From Granulosicoccus sp. (GTDB taxonomy: Bacteria; Pseudomonadota; Gammaproteobacteria; Granulosicoccales; Granulosicoccaceae): a DNA stretch of 36,109 nucleotides. Below the pieces are notes generated by a model that searched no databases, was not told the origin of the DNA, and saw only the letters and a program-made list of their open reading frames with translations. The position numbers were made by a program, and so were the translations under genes. This document shows, in pieces, positions 1 to 8,600 of this stretch. The stretch is taken from contig JAHDGK010000012.1 of assembly GCA_020627685.1 (NCBI GenBank), positions 62,556 through 98,664 on the forward strand, written 5' to 3'. How positions within the stretch are numbered: position 1 is the first letter of the stretch; each line of letters begins with the position of its first letter.

Positions 1-19
1 GCTCGTCTTTTTGGTTCAA

Positions 20-49
20 TTGCTTATTTCAATATCCAACTGATATAAA
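20..49 (+). promoter_or_regulatory. Candidate sigma70 promoter of the plus-strand biosynthetic operon
   Basis: A -35-like TTGCTT (20-25) and a TATAAA -10 (44-49) are separated by 18 bases, and a TG one base before the -10 gives an extended -10 element. Transcription would start near 56, leaving an untranslated leader of about 80 bases before the ThDP gene. A second, weaker pair, TTGACC (71-76) and TATACT (92-97), has only 15 bases between the boxes. This is pattern matching only. Confidence 0.4.
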
Positions 50-134
50 ATGCAGGTAGGCGATCTGGCTTTGACCCGTTTCGCTTGGTCATATACTTCA
101 CCCTCGTTACCTGCAAACTCATCGTATTCAATCT

Positions 135-1787
135 ATGTCTCATGCAAATAACAACGTGCGCGCAGCTGACCATTTAATCGATCAGCTGGTTGCACAAGGT
201 ATCGACCATGTATACGGAGTACCCGGTGAAAGTTACCTTGCTGTGCTCGATGCCATGCACGGTCGCGAAGATGACATTCGTTTTATTACCTGCCGCCAGG
301 AGGGAGGAGCTGCGATGGCAGCCGACGCTTACGGCAAGCTAACAGGGAGGCCCGGTGTATGTTTTGTTACCCGTGGCCCGGGTGCTACCAACGCCAGTGC
401 TGGTGTACATATCGCGTATCAGGACTCAACTCCCATGATTCTCTTTATTGGGCAGGTCGCAAGACGCTATAAAGAGCGCGAGGCGTTTCAGGAAATGGAC
501 TACCGCCGTATGTTCGGGCAAATGGCAAAGTGGATTGCAGAGATTGACGATGCTTCTCGTATTCAAGAATTTGTTAGCCGGGCTATTCGAGTTTCTTTGT
601 CCGGCCGTCCCGGTCCAGTCGTGCTCGCATTGCCAGAGGACATGCTCAACGATCACTTGATTCGGCCAGCCGCACCTCAGCTTATCAGCACGCCGCGTTA
701 TCAACCCAGCAAAGATTCCATGCAATTGCTAAAAGCATTGATAGCGAACGCTTCGCACCCTTTAGTTGTCGCCGGCGGAGGGACGTGGACCAAGAAGGGG
801 ATTGCCGCCCTACAGTTGTTTGCTGAGAAACAAGGGTTACCTGTCGCGCTGTCGTTTAGGTGCCAAAGCCTGTTTGACAACGATCATGAAAATTACGTCG
901 GGCATTTTAGTGTTGGGAAAGTCCCCTATTTGGCCAATGCCATTGAGCAGTCAGATCTCTTAATTGCAATTGGCCCGAGGCTCGGCGAAATTACAACGTC
1001 CGGTTATACACTTATAGAGTCACCGGTACCGGAACAAAAGTTAGCGCATGTTTTCCCTGCGGGTGAGGAAATAGGCCGAGTTTATGAGCCGACTGTTTCT
1101 CTCGTTTCTGATACCGAGAGTTTCTGCGTAGAAGCAGCTGCTTGGGATGCAATAACCACAGATCGATTTGCACCATACGTTAAGAATCTCAGAGAAAATT
1201 ACGTCGAATATTGCTCAGCCGCATCGGTACCCGATGATCCGATTGCCGCCTATTTTGAATTCATCAATTCTGCTTATCCCACGAACACCATATTTTGTAA
1301 TGGCGCTGGAAATTACGCCGGTTGGGTGCATCGATTTATTCGTTATCGTGCAATAGGGTCGCAGCTTGCACCCACGTCTGGTTCGATGGGGTACGGACTA
1401 CCCGCTGCCATAGGAGCCGCCACCGTTGAGCCCGACAGGGAAATAGTTGCATTCGCTGGCGACGGTTGTTTCATGATGACGTGTCAGGAAATGGCGACCG
1501 CTTGCCATCACAAACTGAATCTAACTGTCATTGTTATTGACAATAGTCGATACGGCACAATCAGAGCTCACCAGGAGCGTGAATTTCCAGATCGCGTCTC
1601 TGGTACGGGACTGACAAATCCAGATTTTGTAGCTTTTGCTGAATCCTTCGGTGCAAAGGCTGCACGCGCGGAGAATTTAGCCGAGTTTAAAAAAGCAGTT
1701 ACCGCGGCGCGAGAGCATCAAGGGGTATTCCTCATCGATGTACCGCTTGATCAGAGCATGTTGTCACCCGGCAAACGTTTATCGTGA
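135..1787 (+). CDS. ThDP-dependent enzyme, acetolactate synthase-like
   Basis: This 550-residue protein has the full three-domain layout of the acetolactate synthase/pyruvate oxidase family. Glu56, in the stretch CRQEGGAAMAADAYG, is the conserved glutamate that activates thiamine diphosphate. GDG at 442-444, followed by DN at 469-470, is the ThDP-Mg binding motif. Such enzymes decarboxylate 2-oxo acids and pass the carbanion to an acceptor, so here it could make a C-C bond or release an aldehyde or acid. There is no regulatory small subunit nearby and no ilv context, so a housekeeping role in branched-chain amino acid synthesis is unlikely. It heads a seven-gene operon with a crotonase, GH3 ligase, carrier protein and decarboxylase. 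No clear ribosome binding site precedes the ATG, but the N-terminus fits the family. The family is certain; the substrate is unknown. Confidence 0.85.
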   Translation: MSHANNNVRAADHLIDQLVAQGIDHVYGVPGESYLAVLDAMHGREDDIRFITCRQEGGAAMAADAYGKLTGRPGVCFVTRGPGATNASAGVHIAYQDSTPMILFIGQVARRYKEREAFQEMDYRRMFGQMAKWIAEIDDASRIQEFVSRAIRVSLSGRPGPVVLALPEDMLNDHLIRPAAPQLISTPRYQPSKDSMQLLKALIANASHPLVVAGGGTWTKKGIAALQLFAEKQGLPVALSFRCQSLFDNDHENYVGHFSVGKVPYLANAIEQSDLLIAIGPRLGEITTSGYTLIESPVPEQKLAHVFPAGEEIGRVYEPTVSLVSDTESFCVEAAAWDAITTDRFAPYVKNLRENYVEYCSAASVPDDPIAAYFEFINSAYPTNTIFCNGAGNYAGWVHRFIRYRAIGSQLAPTSGSMGYGLPAAIGAATVEPDREIVAFAGDGCFMMTCQEMATACHHKLNLTVIVIDNSRYGTIRAHQEREFPDRVSGTGLTNPDFVAFAESFGAKAARAENLAEFKKAVTAAREHQGVFLIDVPLDQSMLSPGKRLS

Positions 1788-1865
1788 TGTGTGGTATTCA
1801 TTGCTATCATTCAACGAGGCTTGGCATTCCTGTAAATGAGAGTGCGTAATGAGGAACAATAAATA

Positions 1866-2639
1866 GTGAGCGAGGAACTTCTATTTAAGCGCGTTGGTGA
1901 CACCGGTGAAATATGTTTTAACCGACCACACGCGAGAAATGCAATCACATTTGACATGTACGAATCGCTTGCAGCAATTTGTACAAAAATTACCGATGGC
2001 AGCTTGAGTATTAAGGCGCTGGTGCTCACAGGCTCCGGTGAGAAAGCTTTTGCAGCAGGTACAGAGATTTCCTGTTTTCAGAATTTTCATTCTCCAGATG
2101 ACGGTCTTGAGTATGAAAGGACAATGGACCGTGTATTGGGATTGCTGGAAAGCGTACCCGTACCCACTGTGGCGGCAATTCGAGGTGCGTGTACGGGAGG
2201 TGGTGCTGCCATTGCCGCGTGTTGCGATATCAGAATTGCCAGTGCCAATTTACGTTACGGTTTTCCTATAGCCCGCACGCTGGGCAATTGCCTGTCCGTC
2301 GATAATCTATCGCGTCAGGTAGAACTATTGGGTGCTGCCCGTACAAAGGAGATTCTGTTAACGTCCAGGCTTATTGAACTGCCCGAAGCGTTGTCCATTT
2401 GTTTGGTTAACGAGACATCAGAGGAGCCCTTGGAGCGTGCACATGAATTATGTAAAAAACTGGAGCACCAAGCACCACTGACTATGGCAGCGTCTAAGGA
2501 AGGTATTCGCAGAATCAGAGCATCAAGCGCACAGCTTGAAAGTGATGATCTGATAGTGCAGTGTTATGGCAGTCGTGATTTTAGAATCGGCATGGACGCA
2601 TTCCTCAATAAAAAAACGCCGAAATGGTCTGGGCAATAA
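1866..2639 (+). CDS. Crotonase-fold protein lacking both hydratase glutamates
   Basis: This 257-residue protein belongs to the enoyl-CoA hydratase/isomerase superfamily. The oxyanion-hole region (AFAAGTE) and the glycine-rich segment RGACTGGGAAIAACCDIRIA are clear. The two glutamates used by hydratases (Glu144 and Glu164 of rat enoyl-CoA hydratase) align with Ala115 and Ile135, keeping the 20-residue spacing. Ordinary water addition is therefore unlikely. Crotonases with altered residues include isomerases, hydrolases, decarboxylases and the ring-closing MenB. The GTG start has GAGGAA nine bases upstream. The gene lies 78 bases after the ThDP gene and just before the GH3 gene, so it probably acts on a thioester made by the cluster's own ligase. 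The fold is secure and the reaction is unknown. Confidence 0.85.
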   Translation: MSEELLFKRVGDTGEICFNRPHARNAITFDMYESLAAICTKITDGSLSIKALVLTGSGEKAFAAGTEISCFQNFHSPDDGLEYERTMDRVLGLLESVPVPTVAAIRGACTGGGAAIAACCDIRIASANLRYGFPIARTLGNCLSVDNLSRQVELLGAARTKEILLTSRLIELPEALSICLVNETSEEPLERAHELCKKLEHQAPLTMAASKEGIRRIRASSAQLESDDLIVQCYGSRDFRIGMDAFLNKKTPKWSGQ

Positions 2640-2661
2640 GCAGAAGTCATCTAATGCCCTT

Positions 2662-4311
2662 ATGAACGATTATTTGGAAGCCTTATTAGCAAACGATCTT
2701 GACGTAGAGAAATCGCAATCAAGCTTGCTCTTCAGCGCTCTATTGAAACCGAATGAGCAAACGGAGTTTGGACGTCAACACAGCTTTGACCAAATCCATT
2801 CCCTTGACGATTATCGACGCCGAGTACCGTTGTCTGACTATGAAGGTTTTCGAAGCTGGGTCGAGAGAATTGCTGATGGTGAACAGGCCGTGTTATGCCA
2901 GTCCAGAACCTCTTCGTTTTTCAAAACCAGCGGTTCATTGGCAAAACCAAAGCTAATACCGGTTACTTCCGATTTGATGCGTCAAAAGGTTGGAGTTTTT
3001 GCGGCCTATTGGGAATCAATCTACGATGCATATCCTCGCATACGCGATGGCAAGCTTGTCAGTAATTTTTCCGATGCAAGTGAACCCGATGTCTTGCCTT
3101 CTGGTTTACACGTCTTCTCAGAATCTGGTTTCTGGGCAAAGCGCGGTCGTTCGCTTAACTCACTGGACAGATGGCCTTTACCCGCCGAGGTCAGACAAAT
3201 CAAAGACCCGGTAGTGCGAGCCTATGCAAGTGCGCGGCTTCTGCTGCAGTCAGAACTCAACTGTATTATGTGTCTTAATCCCAGTACCTTGCTTTTCTTC
3301 TGCCGCACTATTGAATCTTACTGGTCAGAGATCATCGAGGGTTTAAGCACGGGTGGCTGGGGTGGCGAACACAATAGTCTACTGAGCGGTTTGGCAGCAG
3401 ACGAGCATGTTGGGCTGTCGACACATCTTCGACCGCGACCAGAGATTGCATTGCGTCTACAAGCTGTTCAAAAAGACCCGCGTAAACCAGGTCTTAAAGA
3501 TCTATGGCCTGAGTTGGACTTAATAATCTGCTGGCATTCTCAAGTGGTTCAACCGTACTTCGAGCAGCTGTCTGCTTATATTCGAGATATTCCTACTCGC
3601 GATTATATTACTCAGTCCAGCGAATGCATGATGGCGGTGCCGATAAGAGACTTTCAAAGTGGTGGTTTGTTGGCTCACACTGCGCATTTCTTTGAGTTCA
3701 TCCCTGAATGCGAAGTCAACTCTCGCGAACCGACAACCCGTTTTGCGTGGCAACTTGAAAAAGGTCAACGATACGAGTTGGTCGTCACCACGGGCGGTGG
3801 CTTGTACCGTTACCGCATGGGAGATTGTATTCAAGTAAACGATTTTCAAGGAGCGGTACCGGTGGTTGAGTTCCTGTATCGTTTTGGTAGAACCTCAAGT
3901 ATCACGGGTGAAAAACTGACTGAGTTTCAAGTGTTGCGCGCTGCGAGAGTCACAACAGAGAGCCTTGGGTTTTCTCCTGATGAGTTTCTATGTTTTCCCT
4001 GTGGCGGTCATCAACCTCATTACGCAGTTGCACTGGAAAGCAGTGTTGAGGATATAACGGATGAGCAGCTCATTAACTGGGTATTGTTGTTTGATGAGCA
4101 ACTTAAAGACGTCAACTCAGAATACGAAGACAAACGCAATTCAGGGCGTTTAGGGGAGATGACAGTCTTCCTGTCAGATGTTGGGCGATTGCGAGAATCC
4201 AGAATGATGGCGCGAGCCCCGGGAGTTAGCGAAGAGCAAGTTAAAAGTGAAGTGCTTAGCGCTAAGGTGGATCTGCACGTGCATGGTCTAGTACTTAAGC
4301 AGATCCAATGA
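2662..4311 (+). CDS. GH3-family acyl acid-amido synthetase
   Basis: The product belongs to the GH3 family, ATP-dependent ligases that adenylate a carboxylic acid and join it to an amino acid or amine; the best known are plant jasmonate and auxin conjugating enzymes. Three nucleotide-binding motifs are visible: SSFFKTSGSLAKPKLIP, YITQSSECMM and YRYRMGDCIQV, followed by the FGRTSSITGEKLTE segment that leads into the C-terminal domain. I chose the ATG at 2662 (549 residues, 22 bases after the crotonase stop). The frame is open back to an ATG at 2566, but that would overlap the crotonase by 74 bases and adds a tail not expected for GH3. The stop overlaps the next ATG as ATGA, so the genes are translationally coupled. 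It may perform the final amide bond of the pathway. Confidence 0.85.
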   Translation: MNDYLEALLANDLDVEKSQSSLLFSALLKPNEQTEFGRQHSFDQIHSLDDYRRRVPLSDYEGFRSWVERIADGEQAVLCQSRTSSFFKTSGSLAKPKLIPVTSDLMRQKVGVFAAYWESIYDAYPRIRDGKLVSNFSDASEPDVLPSGLHVFSESGFWAKRGRSLNSLDRWPLPAEVRQIKDPVVRAYASARLLLQSELNCIMCLNPSTLLFFCRTIESYWSEIIEGLSTGGWGGEHNSLLSGLAADEHVGLSTHLRPRPEIALRLQAVQKDPRKPGLKDLWPELDLIICWHSQVVQPYFEQLSAYIRDIPTRDYITQSSECMMAVPIRDFQSGGLLAHTAHFFEFIPECEVNSREPTTRFAWQLEKGQRYELVVTTGGGLYRYRMGDCIQVNDFQGAVPVVEFLYRFGRTSSITGEKLTEFQVLRAARVTTESLGFSPDEFLCFPCGGHQPHYAVALESSVEDITDEQLINWVLLFDEQLKDVNSEYEDKRNSGRLGEMTVFLSDVGRLRESRMMARAPGVSEEQVKSEVLSAKVDLHVHGLVLKQIQ

Positions 4312-5429
4312 GAATTAAATCGCTAACGCTTTATCAGCTCGAGATTCCCTGTAAAAGCAAATTTGTTCATGCGCAAAGTACACGAGATTCAAGTGAGGTA
4401 ATTCTCCTAAAGGCAATTTGGAACAACGGTGCCATTAGTTGGGGGGAAATGTTGCCCCGAGAGTATGTCACCGGAGAGACGATCCAATCCATCATGGAGA
4501 CGGACCACGCTTCGGTTTTCGAGTCATTGATGCAACAGGATTTTGAAACTGTCGAGCAAGTTCAACATGTTCTCAGTAAAATTCATCATGAACGGCGAGC
4601 AAACCTGTCTTTTATCGGCGGCATTGAGTTAATGCTTCTTGATGGATTGGCGAAAGTTGGTACTCTGCAGTTGGACGATCATTTGGGTCAGATTCGTTCA
4701 ACATCTCCGGGACGTTGTGTCACCATCGGTTTCGACTGTGCTGCATCGGGTATTCGAGGCAGGTTCATCGATGCTCGAATGAAAAAGGCGACCGCTATTA
4801 AATTAAAAGTGGGGTCCGATTTAGAACGGGATATGAGTTGTATTTCGCAATTGATCGCTCTGAACAACGGAGGCATGAAAATCAGGTTGGACGGAAATGG
4901 TGCGTTGTCGTATGACGCGGTAACGTCGCTACTGAGTCAAATAAGTAAAGGTTCCCTTCATTCTTTTGAAGAACCTCTTATTTTTAATATGCCCGAGTTA
5001 TCAGAAAAGCTATTGGCAATCAAAGCGCGCTTTGACATTGATATCATGGCCGATGAATCCCTATGTTCCCTCGATGATGCACACCGGATAATTCAATCAG
5101 GAGATTATCAATGGTTCAATATTCGAGTGGGCAAGCATGGTGGATTGTTAGCCAGCGGAATGATTCGGGACGAAGCCAGAAAAGCGGGTATTGGAATTGT
5201 CGGTGGATCCATGGTCGGTGAGACGGGTGTTTTAACGCAGGCGTCGTCCATATTTCTGCAGCGCAGTGACGATTTAGAGTACATCGAGGGTTTAGGGCAA
5301 AACCATGATTGGTTGCAGTATGACCCGGTTGTAAATTTAGGGGGTGATCCGGCTGGTTTTAATCAGTTGGATGCATTAGAGCATGTGTTCGAACTCTGTG
5401 TGCGCAAAGAGCGTGCTTATCAGGGTTAA
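4308..5429 (+). CDS. Enolase-superfamily enzyme, muconate cycloisomerase/MenC-like
   Basis: This 373-residue protein carries the full catalytic set of the muconate lactonizing subgroup. The K-x-K motif is Lys165-Leu-Lys167, the metal ligands are Asp195 (in LDGNG), Glu221 and Asp249 (in ADES), and the second catalytic lysine is Lys276 in NIRVGKHGG. Members abstract a proton alpha to a carboxylate and then isomerise, epimerise, cyclise or dehydrate; the subgroup includes muconate cycloisomerase, dipeptide epimerase and o-succinylbenzoate synthase (MenC). The sequence alone does not decide between these. The ATG overlaps the GH3 stop by four bases. Finding it beside a ThDP enzyme, a crotonase and an AMP ligase recalls the menaquinone enzyme set, though that is only an analogy. 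Confidence 0.82.
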   Translation: MRIKSLTLYQLEIPCKSKFVHAQSTRDSSEVILLKAIWNNGAISWGEMLPREYVTGETIQSIMETDHASVFESLMQQDFETVEQVQHVLSKIHHERRANLSFIGGIELMLLDGLAKVGTLQLDDHLGQIRSTSPGRCVTIGFDCAASGIRGRFIDARMKKATAIKLKVGSDLERDMSCISQLIALNNGGMKIRLDGNGALSYDAVTSLLSQISKGSLHSFEEPLIFNMPELSEKLLAIKARFDIDIMADESLCSLDDAHRIIQSGDYQWFNIRVGKHGGLLASGMIRDEARKAGIGIVGGSMVGETGVLTQASSIFLQRSDDLEYIEGLGQNHDWLQYDPVVNLGGDPAGFNQLDALEHVFELCVRKERAYQG

Positions 5430-5463
5430 AACAACTTGTTATCATAATTAAAATAAGAGAAAC

Positions 5464-5715
5464 GTGGCGTCAATGAGTAAGCAGCAGCAAGTATACGATT
5501 TCATTAAAGGTCTTAAGCCGAATGTGCCGGATTTTGAACCCGATGAAAATCTATTAGAGAGCGATATTCTAGACAGTGTCGCCATGATGGAGTTGGTGCT
5601 GTGGAGCGAAGGAGAGTTCGGCTTCACGGTAGATACAGACGACCTGACGCCAGATAATTTTGCCACGCTGAATGCTATCGTTGCCTATATCGATAAGAGC
5701 GTCGAAAACAGCTAG
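5464..5715 (+). CDS. Stand-alone acyl/peptidyl carrier protein
   Basis: This small acidic protein (83 residues from the GTG, 80 from the ATG at 5473) has the carrier signature ESDILDSVAMMELVL. Ser38 is the expected phosphopantetheine attachment site, and the following helix and the FGFTVDTDDL segment fit the fold. It resembles DltC-type carriers more than the FabF-linked acyl carrier protein. The AMP ligase starts four bases after its stop, so the two probably form a loading pair that holds a substrate as a thioester. The start is ambiguous: a purine-rich AAGAGA at 5455-5460 is close to the GTG (3 bases) but 12 bases from the ATG. No phosphopantetheinyl transferase lies in the window. Confidence 0.85.
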   Translation: MASMSKQQQVYDFIKGLKPNVPDFEPDENLLESDILDSVAMMELVLWSEGEFGFTVDTDDLTPDNFATLNAIVAYIDKSVENS

Positions 5716-5719
5716 TACC

Positions 5720-7213
5720 ATGCTTTATCATGCGTTAAACAAAATTGTTAAACGCTTTCCAGACAGGCTGGCAGTTGTATCAGGAGACCACTCGGTAAAC
5801 TATCGAGAACTATGGGAGCGCAGTGAGTCTCTGGCACACGAGCTTAAACGTCGTCAGATTGCACCCGGAGACCGCGTTGTTATTCTGGCCCAAAGTAGCA
5901 TTGAGTCGGTTGCTGCGTGGTGGGCTGTCGTTAAGTGCCAAGCTATTTGTTTAAACCTGAATGAAAAGCTCACCCCCAGCGGAATTGAATACATAATTTC
6001 TGACGCAGCTCCTGCCCTGTATTTGTGTGGAACCGCTGAATTGCTGCATCAGCTGCCTGAGGGGCCAGATCATATCTGTCTCGATGAGTTCAATTGGCAG
6101 GACCTTTCTCTGAGAGCATCTAACAATGAAGATATCCCTTGCTCTGCTGAAACGACAGTGGCTTGCATTGTCTACACATCAGGAAGCACAGGTCACCCAA
6201 AAGGCGTTTGCCTAACGCATGGAAACCTTTTTTCGGTTGGCAATATTGCCGCAAATGGCTTCCGTCTCACCGAATTAGATCGCTATCTGATGGTGGTGCC
6301 GCTGCATTATATTCATGGCTTAATGATGCTTATGTCCTTGCAATTGCGGGGCTCCTGTCTTCAGTTTATGAATAGTTTTGTATTTCCCTCTGCCATAACT
6401 CAAGCATTAAAGAAAAGTAGAATTACCGGTTTTTCAGGCGTTCCTTATCACTTTACCGCTTTGATGGAACGAGGAAAATTTCTAACAACCGATTTACCTG
6501 ATCTTCGTTGGGTGTGTGTAACAGGTGGAACATTTACCCCCAAGCGAATCCAACAACTGCAAGACGCTAAACCGGACACTGAAATACACATAGCCTACGG
6601 TCAAACCGAGTGCTCACCGCGAATCACCATGCTAGATCCATCAAGAATCAGTCGTAAACCCACATCAGTCGGTTCAGTAGCACCCGGTTTGGTCATTGAT
6701 TTTCTGGATGAAAACGGCAATTCCGTTGAACCCGGAGAGACGGGTGAGCTGGTGGTATCAGGACCCAATGTCATGCATGGATACTGGAATGACCCTGAAA
6801 ATACGTCCAGAGTCATTGATGAACAAGGCCGATTGCACACCGGAGACCTAGCCTATATTGACGATGAGGGCGATGTATTTATCAGGGGCCGTGTACAAGC
6901 TATGATCAAATCGGCAGGCGAACGTATATTTCCAGAAGAACTAGAGGCGATACTTAACAAGCACCGTAATGTCGAGAGTGTCGCTGTTGTGGGCGTGGCA
7001 GATGAGTTGTACGGCCAAGTTGTTGAAGCACATGTTGTGCTTAGCAATTCTGAAAAAGGTGATATCGCGTTAAAAGACGTTGAAGCCTTTTGTTTAGAAC
7101 ACGTCCCTTATGCCCGTGCACCCAGGCGTTATCGATTGTGCTCCGAGTTCCCTCTGAAAGCGAATGGCAAAATTGATAAGCAGCGTCTTGTAGAGCAGTC
7201 CAATGGACTGTAA
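5720..7213 (+). CDS. AMP-forming acyl/aminoacyl adenylation enzyme
   Basis: This 497-residue member of the acyl-CoA synthetase/NRPS adenylation superfamily shows the core motifs in order: YTSGSTGHPKG from residue 152, YGQTECSPRIT, LHTGDLAYID, KSAGERIFPEELE and the C-terminal KANGKIDK with the catalytic lysine. It adenylates a carboxylate and passes it to a thiol. Because the carrier protein gene ends four bases before this ATG, the acceptor is more likely that carrier than free CoA, as in DltA/DltC or aryl-acid loading pairs. The frame is open back to 5672, but a start there would overlap the carrier gene and add unrelated residues. Its 3' end overlaps the decarboxylase start by 11 bases. The specificity (aryl, acyl or amino acid) cannot be read reliably by eye. 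Confidence 0.85.
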   Translation: MLYHALNKIVKRFPDRLAVVSGDHSVNYRELWERSESLAHELKRRQIAPGDRVVILAQSSIESVAAWWAVVKCQAICLNLNEKLTPSGIEYIISDAAPALYLCGTAELLHQLPEGPDHICLDEFNWQDLSLRASNNEDIPCSAETTVACIVYTSGSTGHPKGVCLTHGNLFSVGNIAANGFRLTELDRYLMVVPLHYIHGLMMLMSLQLRGSCLQFMNSFVFPSAITQALKKSRITGFSGVPYHFTALMERGKFLTTDLPDLRWVCVTGGTFTPKRIQQLQDAKPDTEIHIAYGQTECSPRITMLDPSRISRKPTSVGSVAPGLVIDFLDENGNSVEPGETGELVVSGPNVMHGYWNDPENTSRVIDEQGRLHTGDLAYIDDEGDVFIRGRVQAMIKSAGERIFPEELEAILNKHRNVESVAVVGVADELYGQVVEAHVVLSNSEKGDIALKDVEAFCLEHVPYARAPRRYRLCSEFPLKANGKIDKQRLVEQSNGL

Positions 7214-8600
7214 AGACGGCTTAGACCTTCGTTCGTTTTTAGCATCTGTTAGCCAACAGTCTGCTCGTGAGTGCTTAGACATTGATGAACAACTCGATGC
7301 TGAATGGGAATTAGCAGCCTGTACGGTTGGATTTGAAAATAAAATGAGAGTGCCAGTTTTAAAATATACCCATGTCAGCGGCACAGAATTTCCGGTAGTA
7401 CACAATGTCTGCTCTTCGTTGCCACGTATCGCACGTGCCATGGGGGAGAGCGCAGAACATTTAGAACGACGTTTAAGTTCAGCATACGACACTCTTATTC
7501 CACCAGAGAAACAGCCCATTGGCCCTGTTCGTGATGTTGTCTTATTGGCTGACGAGTTAGATTTATACAAACTGCCCAACATACGGTACACGGAAAGCGA
7601 AACTTCATCGTATATCAGTGCTGCTTGCCTGGTGGCTAAAGATCCAGTGTCGAAAGTGCTGAACTTGAGTTTTCATCGGCTGATGATATTAGGCAAAAAC
7701 CAACTAGCCATCTACATGACACCGGGTGGTCATCTGCACGAAATATTCACAAAAAATCAGCATAGAGGCGAAGATACTCCAATCGCAGCATTCATCGGTA
7801 GCCATCCGCTCTGGTCGTTAGGATGCCTTGCCGCAGGCTCGTTACAGCTGGATGAATACTCGGTGATAGGAGGTCTTCTTGGTCAGCCATTAGAGGTCGT
7901 CAGCGCGCTTGAGGATGAATCATTATGGGTGCCTGCCAGAGCCGAGTTTTCCCTAGAGGGCGTGATCAAACACAACGTGGACGCACCGGAAGGTCCTTAT
8001 GGCGAAGCGTTTGGGTACACATCCAGGAAGGCTGAAAGACCCGTCATTGAGCTCAGCAGCCTATCTCACAGAAGCAATGCATTATTTCAAGACATTGTGC
8101 CGGGTCATCAGGAACATATGGTCATGACGAGCACGGCCATAAAAGTCCATTTAGATAGAACGTTGAAGGCTGAGTACCCCTGGGTTAGTGAAGTACATTT
8201 GCCAGCTCCTATGACTGCTTACGTATCTGCAAAAAGTATTGCAACCAGTGATGATGTAAAAGCCATGATTGACGAGACGTTGCGGCGTGAACGATTTATA
8301 AAAACTATCAGCATTTTTGATGATTCTGTAAACATAAGTAGTGCTAAGGAAACTCAGAAAGCACTAGCGGTTCATGTTCAAGCTCATCGAGATTTGGTCA
8401 TTATTGAAGGATTAACAGGAAACGGACTTGATCCTTCGGAAGTGGATGGAATGACAACAAAGTGGGGTGTTGATGCGACGGCTACTTCGGTAAAGGAGGG
8501 CGATGTCAACGCGAATGCTCTGCCTGCTGAAGTATTGCAGAGAGTTGATATAAACGGGATATTGAAAAGGGCGCTAGATAAGGCTAATAAACCTAGCTGA
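7203..8600 (+). CDS. UbiD-family prenyl-FMN decarboxylase
   Basis: This 465-residue protein is a UbiD-type (de)carboxylase, which uses prenylated FMN to remove or add CO2 on aromatic or alpha,beta-unsaturated acids. The catalytic triad equivalent to Arg173/Glu277/Glu282 of fungal Fdc1 is visible as Arg159 (in LSFHRLMILG), Glu263 and Glu268 (in PEGPYGEAFGY). The length is typical. No ubiX-like flavin prenyltransferase is present in the window, so the cofactor must come from elsewhere. It is the last gene of the operon, overlaps the ligase gene by 11 bases, and runs 8 bases into the convergent SDR gene. It probably decarboxylates an unsaturated or aryl intermediate. Ubiquinone synthesis itself is not excluded, but the context argues for a secondary role. 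Confidence 0.9.
   Translation: MDCKDGLDLRSFLASVSQQSARECLDIDEQLDAEWELAACTVGFENKMRVPVLKYTHVSGTEFPVVHNVCSSLPRIARAMGESAEHLERRLSSAYDTLIPPEKQPIGPVRDVVLLADELDLYKLPNIRYTESETSSYISAACLVAKDPVSKVLNLSFHRLMILGKNQLAIYMTPGGHLHEIFTKNQHRGEDTPIAAFIGSHPLWSLGCLAAGSLQLDEYSVIGGLLGQPLEVVSALEDESLWVPARAEFSLEGVIKHNVDAPEGPYGEAFGYTSRKAERPVIELSSLSHRSNALFQDIVPGHQEHMVMTSTAIKVHLDRTLKAEYPWVSEVHLPAPMTAYVSAKSIATSDDVKAMIDETLRRERFIKTISIFDDSVNISSAKETQKALAVHVQAHRDLVIIEGLTGNGLDPSEVDGMTTKWGVDATATSVKEGDVNANALPAEVLQRVDINGILKRALDKANKPS

Noticed and set aside
135-1787. Calling the ThDP enzyme IlvB or MenD
   Set aside because: No regulatory subunit or ilv genes are nearby, and its conserved pattern is general acetolactate-synthase-like rather than MenD.
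1835-1861. Short leader open frame before the crotonase gene
   Set aside because: It is only eight codons long and has no ribosome binding site of its own, so it is most likely chance.
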